Shown: positions 22,806 through 34,332 of the stretch, one piece after another
How positions within the stretch are numbered: position 1 is the stretch's first letter
Layout of the letters: each line of letters starts with the position of its first letter
Source of the DNA: Zingiber officinale
Taxonomy: Eukaryota > Streptophyta > Magnoliopsida > Zingiberales > Zingiberaceae
DNA: 64,000 nucleotides
Direction: 5' to 3'
Assembly (NCBI RefSeq): GCF_018446385.1
Contig: NC_055999.1
Location: 83,804,281 to 83,868,280, forward strand
The notes under the pieces: generated by a model
The model's input: only the letters and a program-made list of their open reading frames with translations
Databases searched by the model: none
Told to the model about the DNA's origin: nothing
Made by a program: the position numbers and the translations under genes

Positions 22806-23648
22806 ATGGCCGGAGCTAGCATCTACCCACCAATATTTGAGGGGGAGTTCACTTTTTGGAAATGTAGGATAAAGGTATATTTCAAAATTGATTTTAATAT
22901 GTCACTAACAATTAAGTATGATTTTGATATGACCAAAAGCAAATAAGGAAAAGAAATTGAGAAGCATCGATGGACTGAAAAGCAATGCAACGACTTTATG
23001 GCTAACGGTAAGGTTGAGTTCCATCTTCTGAGCATTCTGCTTGCCCAGGATGTCAACAGAATTGGCAATTACAAGAATGCAAAAGAACTTTGGGAAAAGT
23101 TCTTAAAGCTTTACGAAGAACCAAAAGTAGCCGAATCCAACTCCTCGATGAACTCCGAGTCGTTATCAGAAGCAGAAAATGAGGAAATTGCTGAAATTTC
23201 TCTCATAGCTGAGTACCTATCTGAAGATAAAAAAAGTTCTTCAGAAATGAGCATTGAGAGCATCAATGAAGGGGGAGCAACGCCAGAGGAAATTAGCTCT
23301 ACAGGGGAAGCATCAGAAGTCGACAAGATAAGTCAGGTACGGTCGCTACCTTCTGACCAATTGTTTAATTTGATAAAAATATTGTCAAAAGATTCTTGTA
23401 AATCAGAAATAAAAAATAGGAAATTATTAATAGAGAATAATGAGTTAAAAAGAACTCTAGCAACAACTTGTCGATTAGAGGATTTCGACAAACTAAAAAC
23501 AGAAAATGTAATGTTAAAGGAACATATACAAACTCTAAAAATTTTTGCATGTTCAAAATTCTCTACTTCAAATTTTAGAAATTATTACAGACTAAAATAT
23601 AAATTTAAATATCACAATGGAAAAATTAGAAAATTGATAAAAAGCTAA
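22806..23648 (+). pseudogene. F1 gag-like gene with one stop
   Basis: It starts MAGASIYPPIFEGEFTFW, typical of the N-terminal domain of plant copia Gag proteins (DUF4219/UBN2 group: a short lead then a Trp-rich segment). A single TAA at codon 47 (22944-22946) looks like CAA to TAA; the frame then stays open to 23648. The middle (NAKELWEKFLKLYEE) is the conserved UBN2 part. A Ser/Glu-rich acidic stretch (about codons 109-180) follows, then a Lys/Asn/Leu-rich, likely coiled-coil end. No CCHC knuckle is present, so the normal C-terminus is missing. It would form particles or package the RNA with help from a full element. Confidence 0.8.
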
Positions 23649-24344
23649 AAATTTTCTTGTTAATATGGTAGAAAGGAATCTATTTTGGATTCCAAGATCA
23701 CACTTGTATTATTTTTTTTAATTGATTTTTTTACTACAAAATCCCTTTTGATTTTAATTATTATTTGAAATTAATTTAATCCTAATTTTTTTGAGACAAG
23801 AGGAATTCAATATTCATTTATATAAAAATCTCAATTTTTTGAATTTTGTTATTCAAAATTTTCAATTATTTCGCATGAGTTGCCCTTGCTAACGAAGAAA
23901 ACTTTTTTGAAAGTTTTTTTTTCTAAATAAAATTTTTTAAAGAATTTTTAAAATTATAAATCTTGAAAATATATTTTCTTCTATCACAATGCATGCTCTA
24001 TTACATTTTTCAGAAAATATTTTAAGATTTCCAAAATTGTTTTAAGGCTTTCACTTTCGATTTTTTTTGGAATACTCTCTTAAACTCGTGTTTAAAATTT
24101 TTTTTTTCAAGTCATTTTAACCTTATAAATTCAAAGTTTTGTTTGTTAAAAGACTTAAATTTTGATAAGTTACCCTTAGACTTTTGAAGTATCCCATTTT
24201 TTATGTGATCAAAGGGGGAGAAGGGAAGATTAAGTCTATGGGGAGGTAGTAATTTTTAAATTTCATTTTTTTGCATTGTATTGCAAATTTATTGTTTTTT
24301 ACTTTCTGTTGGTTAACCCTAACTTAACATGGGTTGCTTACATC
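23649..24344 (+). other. Non-coding internal region of F1
   Basis: AT-rich with many T-runs. No pol motif in any frame. It replaces the pol region expected in a full copia element. Confidence 0.7.
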
Positions 24345-24358
24345 AAAAAGGGGGAGAT
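24345..24358 (+). other. Polypurine tract of F1
   Basis: AAAAAGGGGGAGAT just before the 3' LTR start. Confidence 0.88.
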
Positions 24359-24687
24359 TGTTGGAATCTCAAGGTAGTTTTGATGTGATCAAACAAGTTA
24401 GGTTAAGTCCTATTGGGTTTAACCTTATGTCTAAGTGTGCAGGAACTTAGGAAGGAAGTCGAGCAAAAGACACACCTAGCGAGAAGGACGACACAAGAGA
24501 GAGCCGACGGGCTCGATGCGTCTGAGGGATGAGGTGCTGCGGAAGAGTATGCGGGTGGACGAGAAAGAGGCGCACGATGTTTCCAAGGGACGAGAAGCTG
24601 GAGCAGAAGGTTGCTAGAGAAGGCCGGAAGTTGAGTTCGGGTGAGCCCTATTCCGGATGGCCAAAATCACCCAAGCAAGCAGAGCCA
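24359..24687 (+). repeat. 3' LTR of F1, truncated
   Basis: Begins TGTTGGAATCTC and follows the 5' LTR to AAGCAAGCAGAGCC, where the CACTA fragment starts. About 580 bp are missing. Confidence 0.88.
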
Positions 24688-24875
24688 TTTGTTACAAAAT
24701 TTGTGACGAAAATAAAATTCGTTACAAAATTTATGACGAATTTCTTATTTTGATCTCAAATATTTTGGGACGACTTTTGTACGATGAATAATTTTTGTCG
24801 TAGATTTTGTCACAAATTTTTTGCAATGATTTGTTTTTAAATTCGTCGCAAAAAAACTATTAATTTTTTGTAGTG
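24688..24875 (-). mobile_element. CACTA (En/Spm-type) transposon terminus
   Basis: The right edge reads TTTTTTGTAGTG, the reverse complement of the CACTACAAAAAA terminal inverted repeat of CACTA elements. The inner sequence has several copies of TTCGTCGCAAA/TTTGTGACGAA-like subterminal motifs in both directions, as expected for transposase binding sites. The opposite terminus is not visible, so this is a fragment or one end of a deleted element. The three bases after it are TAA. Confidence 0.75.
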
Positions 24876-25523
<648 letters not shown>

Positions 25524-27503
25524 TGTTACAAACTGTAAGTGTTTGACTATATCGTCAGTAATAAAAATATCAATCTCATAGAGATTGGGAATACTCAAAG
25601 ACTCTCACCTTGAATTAGCTAAACTAACAAATCCTTGAAGAAGTATATTGCAAAAAAGTAAAGTGTAGAAACAAAGTGAATTAAACTAAAGATATAGAAT
25701 GAGGAAGTCTTTAATAGTGAAATGTCCTAGGGGTTTCAGTTTGAATGTGATGGGACTTAATGTGCTTGGCTTCACCCATTCCCTATCATCAATTCTCATT
25801 CATGTAGGAAGTCTAACCAATGTACCAACACAAATCCGCTACTATGCATTAAAGTGTTATCCCTATTGCCATCCTAAGCTCCCAAATGGGATGGTAATCT
25901 AAGAAGTCTGGTTAAGAGGGAATCCCTGTCACTAGAACCCCCTGATCATACATTTCTAAATCACACAAATCATCTATGAGTAGAGGATTAGGGAAAACCC
26001 ATTAAGCGCAGTTAAATTTGCCTTGTGAGAGAATTGTTCTCTTCATATAGATTTACTCCTAGATGTTCGATTAAGAGGGAATCATTGTCACTAGGACCCC
26101 CATTCATATAATTTACTGATCAATCATACTATGTGAACAATCCGCACACATCTATCAAATCTAACATGAGAAATAAGTACAAATCCATACATACACATTA
26201 GATTTAGCAAGAACAAGAATGAAAACATCTTTTGAGCAGGACACTAGCGTATCCAAGAGTTTTACATCAAATCCACATCACACATACTTCTTAATCTCTA
26301 GAACAGAAAATCTACTTCATAACAAGAAAGGAATTGAATCCAAAGATAAGAGAAACAAGCCTCAACATTCAAATCAAGAAAGAAGAGAAGGGGGTGAGAC
26401 TTAGCGAGTGTCAATGAGTGATGTTCAGATCTATAGTATCCGAAAACCCAATGGTTTAATTAAGAGGGGGTTTATTTGATTTAGTTAAGAAAATAGTAGG
26501 ATATAAATATATAAAATTTGATGTATACCAAGTCGTCCATTTGATATTAGATCAAATTATATATATATATACATAATAATAAACAATTCATAAATTAAAA
26601 TGTTATAATTTCTCAGTTATTATCTATGCATTTTAATCTTATAATTTTCTTATTTTTATTATTTATACTATATACTTTATATTATATATAATATATTATT
26701 TATATTTTATTCTAGTATTAATTAGATGAATACTTAATGTAAAAAAATTTATATATTTATATCCTACTATTTTCTTAACTAAATCAAATAAACCCCTCTT
26801 AATTAAACCATTGGATTTTTGGATACTACAGGATCAATCCTTTCTAATGGAGAGATGGAGAACTAGAATCTGCCTTGGATCATCTATTTGATGCCTCTAG
26901 GACACCAGATTTGAGCTTAGATCATCATCCCCAAAGGGGAAAAACCTTCCTCCCTTCAAATGGGAGAGAAATCCCCATTTATAGGCTGGCACGACCCCTG
27001 CCTTGGTTGTGCCTCTTTGGTATAGCTAGAGCCTATTGGCTATTGGAACTGGTGTATGGCCATTTGGAATTTACATGACCCCAGTGTAGTTGGTCTCTGC
27101 AAGGATGGCACGGTCGTGCCAATTGGCACGACCATAGTCAAGTTGAGCTTTGGTTTCCTCACATGGCCTGAGTAGGGTTGGCTGCTGCTTGTGTCGCACT
27201 GCCGTGCCTGGGGGCACGACCAAGTTCTTGTTGCTCTCGGGTGATGTAGCACGATCGTGCTCATAGGCATGACCCTGCTCTTCTCTTTTCTCCACAAGCT
27301 ATCTTTTAGCACATTTTTGCTCTATTTTCGCCCCAAAAGCGTTCATGTTATAACAAATTACATAAGAGCATATCTCCGAATTAAAAGAGTAATAATACTA
27401 AAACAATGATAAAAGAAAGTGCAAATATGTAGAACATACTCGAGATAAAGCCGTGAATGAGCGATAACATATGCATAAATGTGTATGTAAATTACAAACA
27501 TCA
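25524..27503 (-). repeat. 3' LTR of C (contains a MITE)
   Basis: On the plus strand it runs from TGTTACAAACTG to ACAAACATCA. It aligns with 34333-34540, 44951-45714 and, inverted, 57935-58551. It is 1.98 kb, of which 399 bp are the inserted MITE. Confidence 0.88.
26432..26830. mobile_element. 399-bp MITE with ~80-bp terminal inverted repeats
   Basis: The left arm starts TATAGTATCC; the right arm ends GGATACTACA. The two arms stay complementary for about 80 bp (through AATGGTTTAATTAAGAGGGG, GATTTAGTTAAGAAAATAG and AGGATATAAATATATAAA). The centre is AT-rich and non-coding. The sister LTR at 45646-45656 has the empty site (GTTCGGATCAATCC), which shows the exact insertion point and a short duplication, AGATC/GGATC. 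The superfamily is not clear from TIR or TSD. Confidence 0.9.
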
Positions 27504-27521
27504 CACCCCCAAACTTAAACC
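27504..27521 (-). other. Polypurine tract of C
   Basis: On the minus strand GTTTAAGTTTGGGGGTG lies directly before the LTR start TGATGTTTG, as is usual for Athila/Tat elements. Confidence 0.85.
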
Positions 27522-28249
27522 TTTGCTTGTCCTCAAGTAAAAATCTGCAATCAAGACACAAGTGCTCAGATAGTTCATTGTAATTCCTAATGAATGGATC
27601 CTTCTCTACCAACTAATTTCATTCGTGAGTATGATCGTAGAATTCTATGAGTCTATCCTAAAGTTGAGTTCTCGTGTGCAGTGCAATAAGTGACTTGCTC
27701 TTCAAGTCTCAATCCCAAATCCTAGTCAACTTATCATCAAGTTGAGTTCCTTGTACTCCTAGTGATAGACACTTACCTATCACATGCTTGGTTCATCCTT
27801 CCTAATCTACCCAAGGTCTCAAAGATATGCTTGAAATCAAGAGAAATAAAATATTTATTTCCCTAGTAACCTAACTCGATCTCAAAGGGGTAACTTACTA
27901 GTTTCCACTTGTGAAATTATTTTTTATATCCCTTATTCATTTTTTTCTTCACCAAGTCATTGAATTGTGCAATACTTAGGATTTATTATTATATTATTAT
28001 TATTATTTATTATTTATTATATATTTTGGGGATATCTTGATTTTTCCAAGCAAGTTTTAATGAATTGACCAACATCAAGTAACCAAGATGTAGTTTAAGA
28101 AATCACCATAGGAGACTAAGTATTAAACAAACACAATGAATCATACTATTTTCAATGTTATCAACCATTCAAGACATAAGCTAAGTGAAGTGAGAAACTC
28201 AATATCAAACTAATACCAAAAAAATATTCACAACAATTCATTGCTCATT
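27522..28249 (-). other. 3' untranslated internal region of C
   Basis: No frame supported. A TTA microsatellite lies at 27982-28024. This is the segment between the ORF1-like gene and the polypurine tract. Confidence 0.6.
27982..28024. repeat. TTA-type microsatellite
   Basis: Imperfect (TTA)n/(TTAT)n run inside the C internal region. Confidence 0.85.
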
Positions 28250-28504
28250 TCATACTACTAAAGATAGAAATAGGGAATTCATTAAAAATACTAGAACCAA
28301 TCTTACAACACATGCATCAAGATATAAATGTGCTATTATTTCAGCTTTTGGAAAAGTCAACAAGTGAAGTGGAGAATGATGTAACTCTATTACCACCAAA
28401 TGCAAACAAAGAAGCAACAAGACAAGAACTGAACTAAAATAAGCAAAAGTACAACTAAAATAAGCAAATACACTCCTCCCAAAATTGAATCTTTTCATCG
28501 TCAT

Positions 28505-28620
28505 GATGAAATCAAAATGGAGGAGGAAATAATCTGATGGAGGAGGGTAATCCGATGGAGGAGGAGAAAAATAATCCAATGGTGGAGGATAGTCTGATGG
28601 AGGAGGGTAAAGTTTATGGG
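28505..28620 (-). repeat. Repeats coding YPPPSD
   Basis: On the minus strand, an 18-bp-type unit coding Tyr-Pro-Pro-Pro-Ser-Asp or close variants, five times, at the end of the ORF1-like gene. Confidence 0.75.
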
Positions 28621-29498
28621 GGGTGGAGCTGGGCCTCCTGAACGATGAGGTCGTAGAAAAAATGGTGGAAATTTAGGTATGGTACCAATATACTCATGAT
28701 ACTGATAGATTATGGATACTTGCTGCCTAGCAATCTCTATGGAGCACCTGAATTTCTCCATCTCCTTTGGTCATCATTATAATCCCCAATGAAAATTGCC
28801 ACATGATCTTGAAAATCCCTTACATATTGAAAATGATCTCACATCTCTTAAAATTGGTCATCACTCAGTTTAAAGCAGTCCTGCAGCAATTGTTGTTGAG
28901 CACCATGCTTCTCATGAAGTGAGTCCAAGGAAGAACGGAAATATGAGAAATCAAACCTAGATGGACCCATGCCACAGGCAAAAGAATGCCGACCCAACTC
29001 TGGATGGAAGGGTGGCTCCGAGTGTCTAGATGATGAGGACTCAGGATGATCTACAGGAGTGGGAGCATCCCCAGGCACTGTATCTATAATAAACTAATTT
29101 ACTGTAGAGTGAACTGTGGTGCGATTGGGATTAGAAAGAGGGAGTAGAAATCCATCCCTCCTTGGGAAGGCAAAACCATTCTCATCCCGAACAATCATTT
29201 TCATGGCAAGTCACGTGTCAATATCAATTTTCATAGTGCCATGAGCAACATTTAAACCATACAGTTCATAACCTAAATGCAAAGCAATGTTTGTTATCAA
29301 ATCACCTAAAACTATCTATCCTGAAGAAGCTTTCCCAAACTTCACAAGTGTTTATAAGAAATAAAACCCTGAGTCAAAATTGACTTTATTAAGCATAGCC
29401 CAAAACAAATAAAGTTCCACCTTCCACATCACCCCATCACTTTCTCCTCTACCAAAAATAGTTTACTCATCCCAATTTTCAGTTTTGAAAATCATTCT

Positions 29499-30418
29499 TG
29501 TAGGTCCCCGGGTAGGCCGAAAGGAGGGGATCAAGTTGAACTAGCCCTGCAAGAAATAAGACGAACCTTTCTCATTCTTTTGACTCAGATTAAAAGCAAT
29601 AGAGTAAAAATAAACAATACAAAAACTGAAAGAAAAGAGGCTCAAAATTTACTTGGTTACAACCGAAGTGGTTGATAATCCAAGACAATGACAGCACTAG
29701 AAAAATCTCCTTCGTATAGGCGGAGAAGCCTCTTACAATCTTCGAACGCTCAGATTATTATTAGGAAGTGAATACTTGAGTTGATGTTCTATTTCCTAGC
29801 TCCAAGGGCTTTTTTATAGCTCTTGGAAATTCTATCCATAGCTCGAGGGCGCCTCTCAAGGGTTTGGAGGGCGCCTCTCAAGGGTTTGGAGGGCGCCTCT
29901 AGCGAGGCGGTAGTGGATAAAACTTTATCTGCTGCGAACGACTTTTTTGGCCAGGTCGAGGGTACCCTAGGGCGCCCTCCGCCTGAAGGTGGCGGAGGCA
30001 CTGGCCCTCTTCGGAGGCACCTTCAACACCTTGTTGAGGATGCCTCCAGCAGTGTTCTCTAGCTCCTTTCGCCCTCCTGCTGCTCTGATCGCCTGGGTGA
30101 TTGCGACCAACATAAATAAGGCTCACTTGAACCCAATATCCGACCTTCTCCTTGAGCAAGCTTTCGTTCCATCTTCTCATCCCTCGAACAATGTGTACAT
30201 TCTTCTCATTCACCAATGTACTCTTCCACAGCCCTCTCGTCCCTCGGACGCACCAAGTCTGTCGACTCCCTTCCCGTGCCGTCCTTTTCGCTAGCTGTGT
30301 CTTCCGCTCGACTTCTTGTGCTCCTAAGCTCCTGCATACTTAGACATAGGGATTAAACCAAAATAGGACCTAACCTAACTTTGTTGATCACACCAAAAAT
30401 AACCTTGAGGTTCCAACA
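29499..30418 (-). mobile_element. Solo LTR F2 (related to F1)
   Basis: On the minus strand it starts TGTTGGAACCTC at 30418 and follows the F1 LTR through the first ~300 bp (GTCGAGCGGAAGACAC, then the GAGGGACGAG-type stretch). It ends GGGGACCTACA at 29499. No internal sequence follows on either side, so recombination between two LTRs probably removed the body. A clear 5-bp TSD was not found. It holds GC-rich repeats GAGGGCGCCTCTCAAGGG near 29845-29900. Confidence 0.8.
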
Positions 30419-31007
30419 CTCATCACCCTGTGGAGGATCAGAAGACGGGGTTTTACACGTTGGAAGTTTTAGATCGAGATGGGTCATAGGGTTTATTTAA
30501 GCCCGTTAGTGAATTCCAAAAGGAATTACTGTTGAAGTTATAAGCAAACTTGTGAGGTCCCCCATTAGGCAGGTTAAAAACAATTATTAAAGTCATATAA
30601 AGTTCATTGAAAGTCTTGGTTCATCAATCTAAAGCTAATCTTTCCATCGTAGTCCTCATCAGATGAAAAGTTTGTCTCTAAGGAACTCAAGAATTCAAGG
30701 ACAAGGTGTGGATAGGTAGGATTGTTTGAATACATTATTTCATTCCAATCCATGGGACTAATTAGCCAATCTATGTCATCCTTAATCGCTAAGGCTTCCA
30801 TGGTGTCTAAATACATATAATGAGTGCAAACAAGTTTATGAATAACAAGATTCCCAAATCTAGACTTTTGTTCATTATTTCTAAAAATAACACCATGTTC
30901 ATTTTCGTTACCTTCATCGTGTGCCACTCATTTCCCTTTACTCTTGGAGGTCGCCTTTTCTTTTCCTTTGTCTCTCTTTGAATCATCCCCTCTACTTGAG
31001 CCGCCAA

Positions 31008-32030
31008 TTCCTTGCCTAATCTTTTTCAAGATGTTAGACATGATAAAGCAAATATGGAAGAGCGCTTATTATCTCAAGAAAAAGATCTAAGAAGGGAAAT
31101 TAAGGAAAAGAATAGAGGATGAGAGAAAATCACTGTTCATATCTAGATCTAGATCTAGATCTAAATATGTGTAGTGAATTAGAGGAAAAGAAAAACTATG
31201 GAAGAGAAGTGGAAGAGATCTTTGAGTTTTTGGAGGGAGATTTGTGAAAATTCTAGAGTGGAAGAGATCTTGAGAAGGGTAAAATGATAGTTTACTGGAG
31301 GTGAAGAAGAGAAAGGTGCTTAGAGAAGAAGGTTTTGAAGGAGGAGAAGGGTGTGTGTGTGGGCGTGTGCACCTCCCATGGCCGTGTCTTAAAGACTCAG
31401 CAGCTAGGGCACGACTGTGTCAGAAAGGCATGGATGTGCCCCTTATTCCCTTATTCCACACAGGACATATCAAATGACATAGCCAGACCTTGTTCCCCTC
31501 AGCCAACTCTACATGGCCTTGTCAAAAGACATGACCACCCCAACATTGGTGTTGGGTGGCTACACACGGTCATGTCGAATGACACAGCTACACATTTGTT
31601 TCGCACGGTCGAATTCACATAGCCGTGCTAATAGGCACAACTTGAGCTTGTTTAGGTCAGCCTGAGTCCCACGCCCATGTCAAGTGACACTGCCAGGGTG
31701 TGTGGGTATGCTTTATTAAAACATTACCTCCTTATTGGTTGCCGAAATGCTTCCGCAAACCTGAAAAAAGGGGAAACAAATAGAAACAAAATCAATATAT
31801 GCATAGAGAATAAGGAAAAAATGAAAACTAGGCTAAAGAACCCTTGGGTTGCCTCCTAAGAAGTGCTTATTTAAGGTCTTTAGCTTGCCCCCATGTAAGC
31901 TCCTTTAAGAGCTAAGTATCAGATAAATGAGTGTCTCATCTGTTTGTGGATTCTTCCTTCGTCCGTGCTCTCACCGGACAGAGGTACTTTTCATTTTGAA
32001 TGGGAGGCCTTCTCCCATTATTTTCCTGGC
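31008..32030 (-). other. C internal region between ORF1-like gene and protease
   Basis: The RT/RNase H/integrase genes expected here in an autonomous Athila are absent. The stretch near 31835-31870 (minus strand) reads GGAGGCAACCCAAGGG. An AGATCT hexamer run lies at 31141-31162. Short palindrome-like GTCATGTC/GACATGAC motifs recur at 31480-31690. Confidence 0.6.
31141..31162. repeat. AGATCT hexamer microsatellite
   Basis: Nearly four perfect copies of the palindromic hexamer. Confidence 0.9.
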
Positions 32031-32985
32031 TCAACTAGCATCCGACGACCTCCCATGTGGATGAAACATCCACTCATCGGTGTGGTGCTCTTCAAATGTT
32101 CTGCATTCATTTAATAGAAGAGTAACATGGTTAGAAGACTTAAATAAATCAAATGTAAGCCTTTCCTCACCAATAACGAAGTCCAACTTATGATTTTTCA
32201 CATCAATTATGACTCTGGTTGTAGCAAGGAAGGACCTTCTAAGAATTATTTGGATTTTAGGGTCCTCCTCCATGTCAAGAACCACAAAATCAGTGAGCAC
32301 CAAACACCCACTCACCTCTTCTGGCACATATTCAATTATCCCCATCGGATATCTACATTGATCAATCAATTGTAGTGTTATATTAGTAAGTTTAATATCT
32401 TTTAGGCCTAACTTATTACAAAATGAGTAAGTCATGAGGCTAACACTTGCCCCAAAATCACAAAAAGTTTTTTCTACTAAAGTAGTCCATATCTTGCAAG
32501 GGATGGAGAAGCTTCCTGGATCCTGGAGTTTTGGAGGTGTGGCGTCTAGTAGCAAGGTGCTACTCTCCTCCGTCAATGCTATCGTTTCATATCCTCCTTT
32601 CCTTCTCTTGCTTGATATTATATCTTTAAGAAATTTAGCAAACTTGAAATTTAGAAAACTTGGGTATTTCTTGCAGTGCATCAATGAGTGGAACCTCAAT
32701 GCACAAGTCCTTGACTTTCTCTAGAAATTTACCAAACTCTTCATCTCTTTTTATGTTGGCCAATCTTTGAGGGAATGAAATTGCTTGTGTTTGAATAATA
32801 GGAGGAGAAGATTCTTCAACCTTTGTAGTACTCTCCTCCTCCTCTTTAGTGCCTTCATCATTAGGTAGAGAAGGAGAGAGCTCTCCATTGTTTTGAGTTC
32901 CATAACTTTGAGCAGTCACTTGGGGATCTCCCAAGCTCCGTTCGCTCCATAACTCAATCCTATTACAATGCTCAATAGGATTCAC
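32031..32985 (-). pseudogene. C aspartic protease region
   Basis: Minus strand. LQDPGSFSIPCKI leads to the active site, here FCDFGASVSLM (normally a D-S/T/L-G-A; Phe in place of the small residue). QLIDQCRYPMGIIEYVPEEV, FVVLDMEEDPKIQIILRRSF and TTRVIIDV follow. This order is characteristic of Athila/Tat proteases. Two frames overlap (32985-32635 and 32699-32031), showing a frameshift near 32650. The altered active site and the Arg in ILRRSF (usually ILGRPF) argue against activity. Confidence 0.85.
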
Positions 32986-33061
32986 ATATATTCTCCTTGG
33001 AAATATACCCGGTACTCTTGTAGAAGATGAATCTACTTGAGCTATTTGGCTATCTTGGACT

Positions 33062-34040
33062 TTCTAATGTTTTCTCACATTTTCTACCCTTTGACTAATT
33101 TACTTGAATTCATTCTTTATCTCCATTTGCTCAGTAAAAATTTCCTCAAGCATCTTTTCTATTCGGGATAGTTGATAGCCTTGTGATGGTTGTTGTTAGT
33201 AACTTTGTTGTCCTAGTTGGTAACTCAGTTTTTCCCCTAAAGATGATCTTTAATCTTGATTGTTTAGATAAGACAAATTTAGATGATTCTTCCACCCATG
33301 ATTATATTGTTGGAATACGGATTATTCTATCTTTGATTGTAACTTACTATTGCATCACACTACTCAAGTTGATCATGGGCCCATTTCTACATAAATAGAT
33401 CAAAAATAACTAGTTGATCATGGGTTCATTTCTACTAACCACTTCTCAAGCCCATGATGTGGGCATTGCTTGAGCATATTTTTGAATCTATCCCATGCTT
33501 TGAATAATGATTCTGAATCTATTTGTCTGAAACTTGCTATAAGATTCCTCGTATGAGCGATTTATTGGTGGGATAGAACTTATCAAGGAATTGTTACTCA
33601 CATTACTCCCAAGATGTGATGCTATTAGCTGGTTAGGAAGTAATCCATAATTTAGCCCGATCCCTTAAAGAAAAGCTAAAAATAATAAGTCTGACGGCCT
33701 TTGCAGGGACACCATTCATCTTCATAGTCCCACAAATTTCATAGAAGACCTCAAGGTGCTGGTTCGGATCTTCGTGGGGGCCTCCTCCAAATTGGTGTTG
33801 TTGCACTATTCTAATAACTACAAGCTTTATTTTGAAGTGATTTGCTTCAATGGTCGGTCTCGTGATACTTGACCTCAGGCCACATGCATAAGGCACTACA
33901 TAGTCCTTAAGAGGTCTATTTGCCATTTCTAAATGTGATGGCTCTACTTGTTGCTTTTGCAAGTTCTTTCTTTTGTTGAATGCCCTTTCAATCTCAAGAT
34001 CAATAGGATACAAATTTCCTACAATGTTAGTCCTATGCAT
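33062..34040 (-). pseudogene. C gag (Athila/Tat type)
   Basis: Minus strand. The open part 34040-33633 has MANRPLKDYVVPYACGL, HQFGGGPHEDPNQHLEVF and NGVPAKAVRLIIFSFSLRDR, the retrotransposon gag core of the Athila type. After a stop at 33633 the homology continues (RFRIIIQSMG, then QCPHHGLEKWLVEM near 33455) with many stops. The far end is too decayed to read. Confidence 0.82.
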
Positions 34041-34307
34041 ATAAGAGCAATACTAATCAAAAGAATTAAGGGACAAAAATATAGAAAATAGAGAAAAATA
34101 GAATTTCTATAAAGAGAAAATAAAATGTAAGGTAAGTGAAATGCAGAAATAGATGTGCAAAAGTGATAGAAGTATAATAAATGCAGAAATAGAAATTTAA
34201 GAAATACAAGATGTAAACAAAAGAATGTGTAAGTAAATTTACAAAAAGAAAAGAATCAAAATAGAGTTTAGGCTAACTCTAAATGATAATCGATAAGTGC
34301 TACGCTA

Positions 34308-34328
34308 ATCCCCGTAAACGATGACAAA
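34308..34328 (-). other. Decayed tRNA-Asp-type primer binding site of C
   Basis: On the minus strand TTTTTGTCATCGTTTACGGG follows the LTR end. Compared with the usual Athila/Tat site (TGGCGCCGTTGCCGGGGA) the differences are mostly C-to-T or G-to-A, as expected from decay of methylated cytosines. Confidence 0.72.
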
Positions 34329-34332
34329 AACT

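Larger units (their letters stand above)
21841..24687 (+). mobile_element. Gag-only copia-type element F1
   Basis: A short LTR element: 5' LTR 21841-22749, tRNA-Met primer site (22752-22763), one gag-like gene (22806-23648), about 700 bp of AT-rich non-coding DNA, polypurine tract (24345-24358) and the first ~330 bp of the 3' LTR, cut by a CACTA fragment. The internal region is only 1.6 kb and has no trace of protease, integrase or RT. It was therefore built as a non-autonomous element depending on enzymes from a partner, rather than losing pol by point decay. The solo LTR F2 at 29499-30418 is from a related family. Confidence 0.88.
28250..31007 (-). pseudogene. Athila ORF1-like gene of C, split by F2
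   Basis: Minus strand. The N-terminal part (31007-30604) has a basic start (RETKEKKRRPPRVKG) and the conserved NPTYPHLVLEFLSSLE and GKISFRLMNQDF motifs. After the F2 insertion (29499-30418) it continues with FWAMLNKVNFDSGFYFL, LGDLITNIALHLGYELYGL, DENGFAFPRRDGFLLPL (to about 29135), then GPSRFDFSYFRSSLDSL and a Pro-rich tail of five YPPPSD-type repeats (about 28620-28505). This is the pattern of the Athila ORF1 family (PF03078), whose function is unknown. Several stops and a frameshift break it. Confidence 0.75.

Noticed and set aside
26875-27312. Open frames around 26875-27312
   Set aside because: They lie within the C 3' LTR, which has no coding role, and the matching part of the other LTR copy does not keep them.
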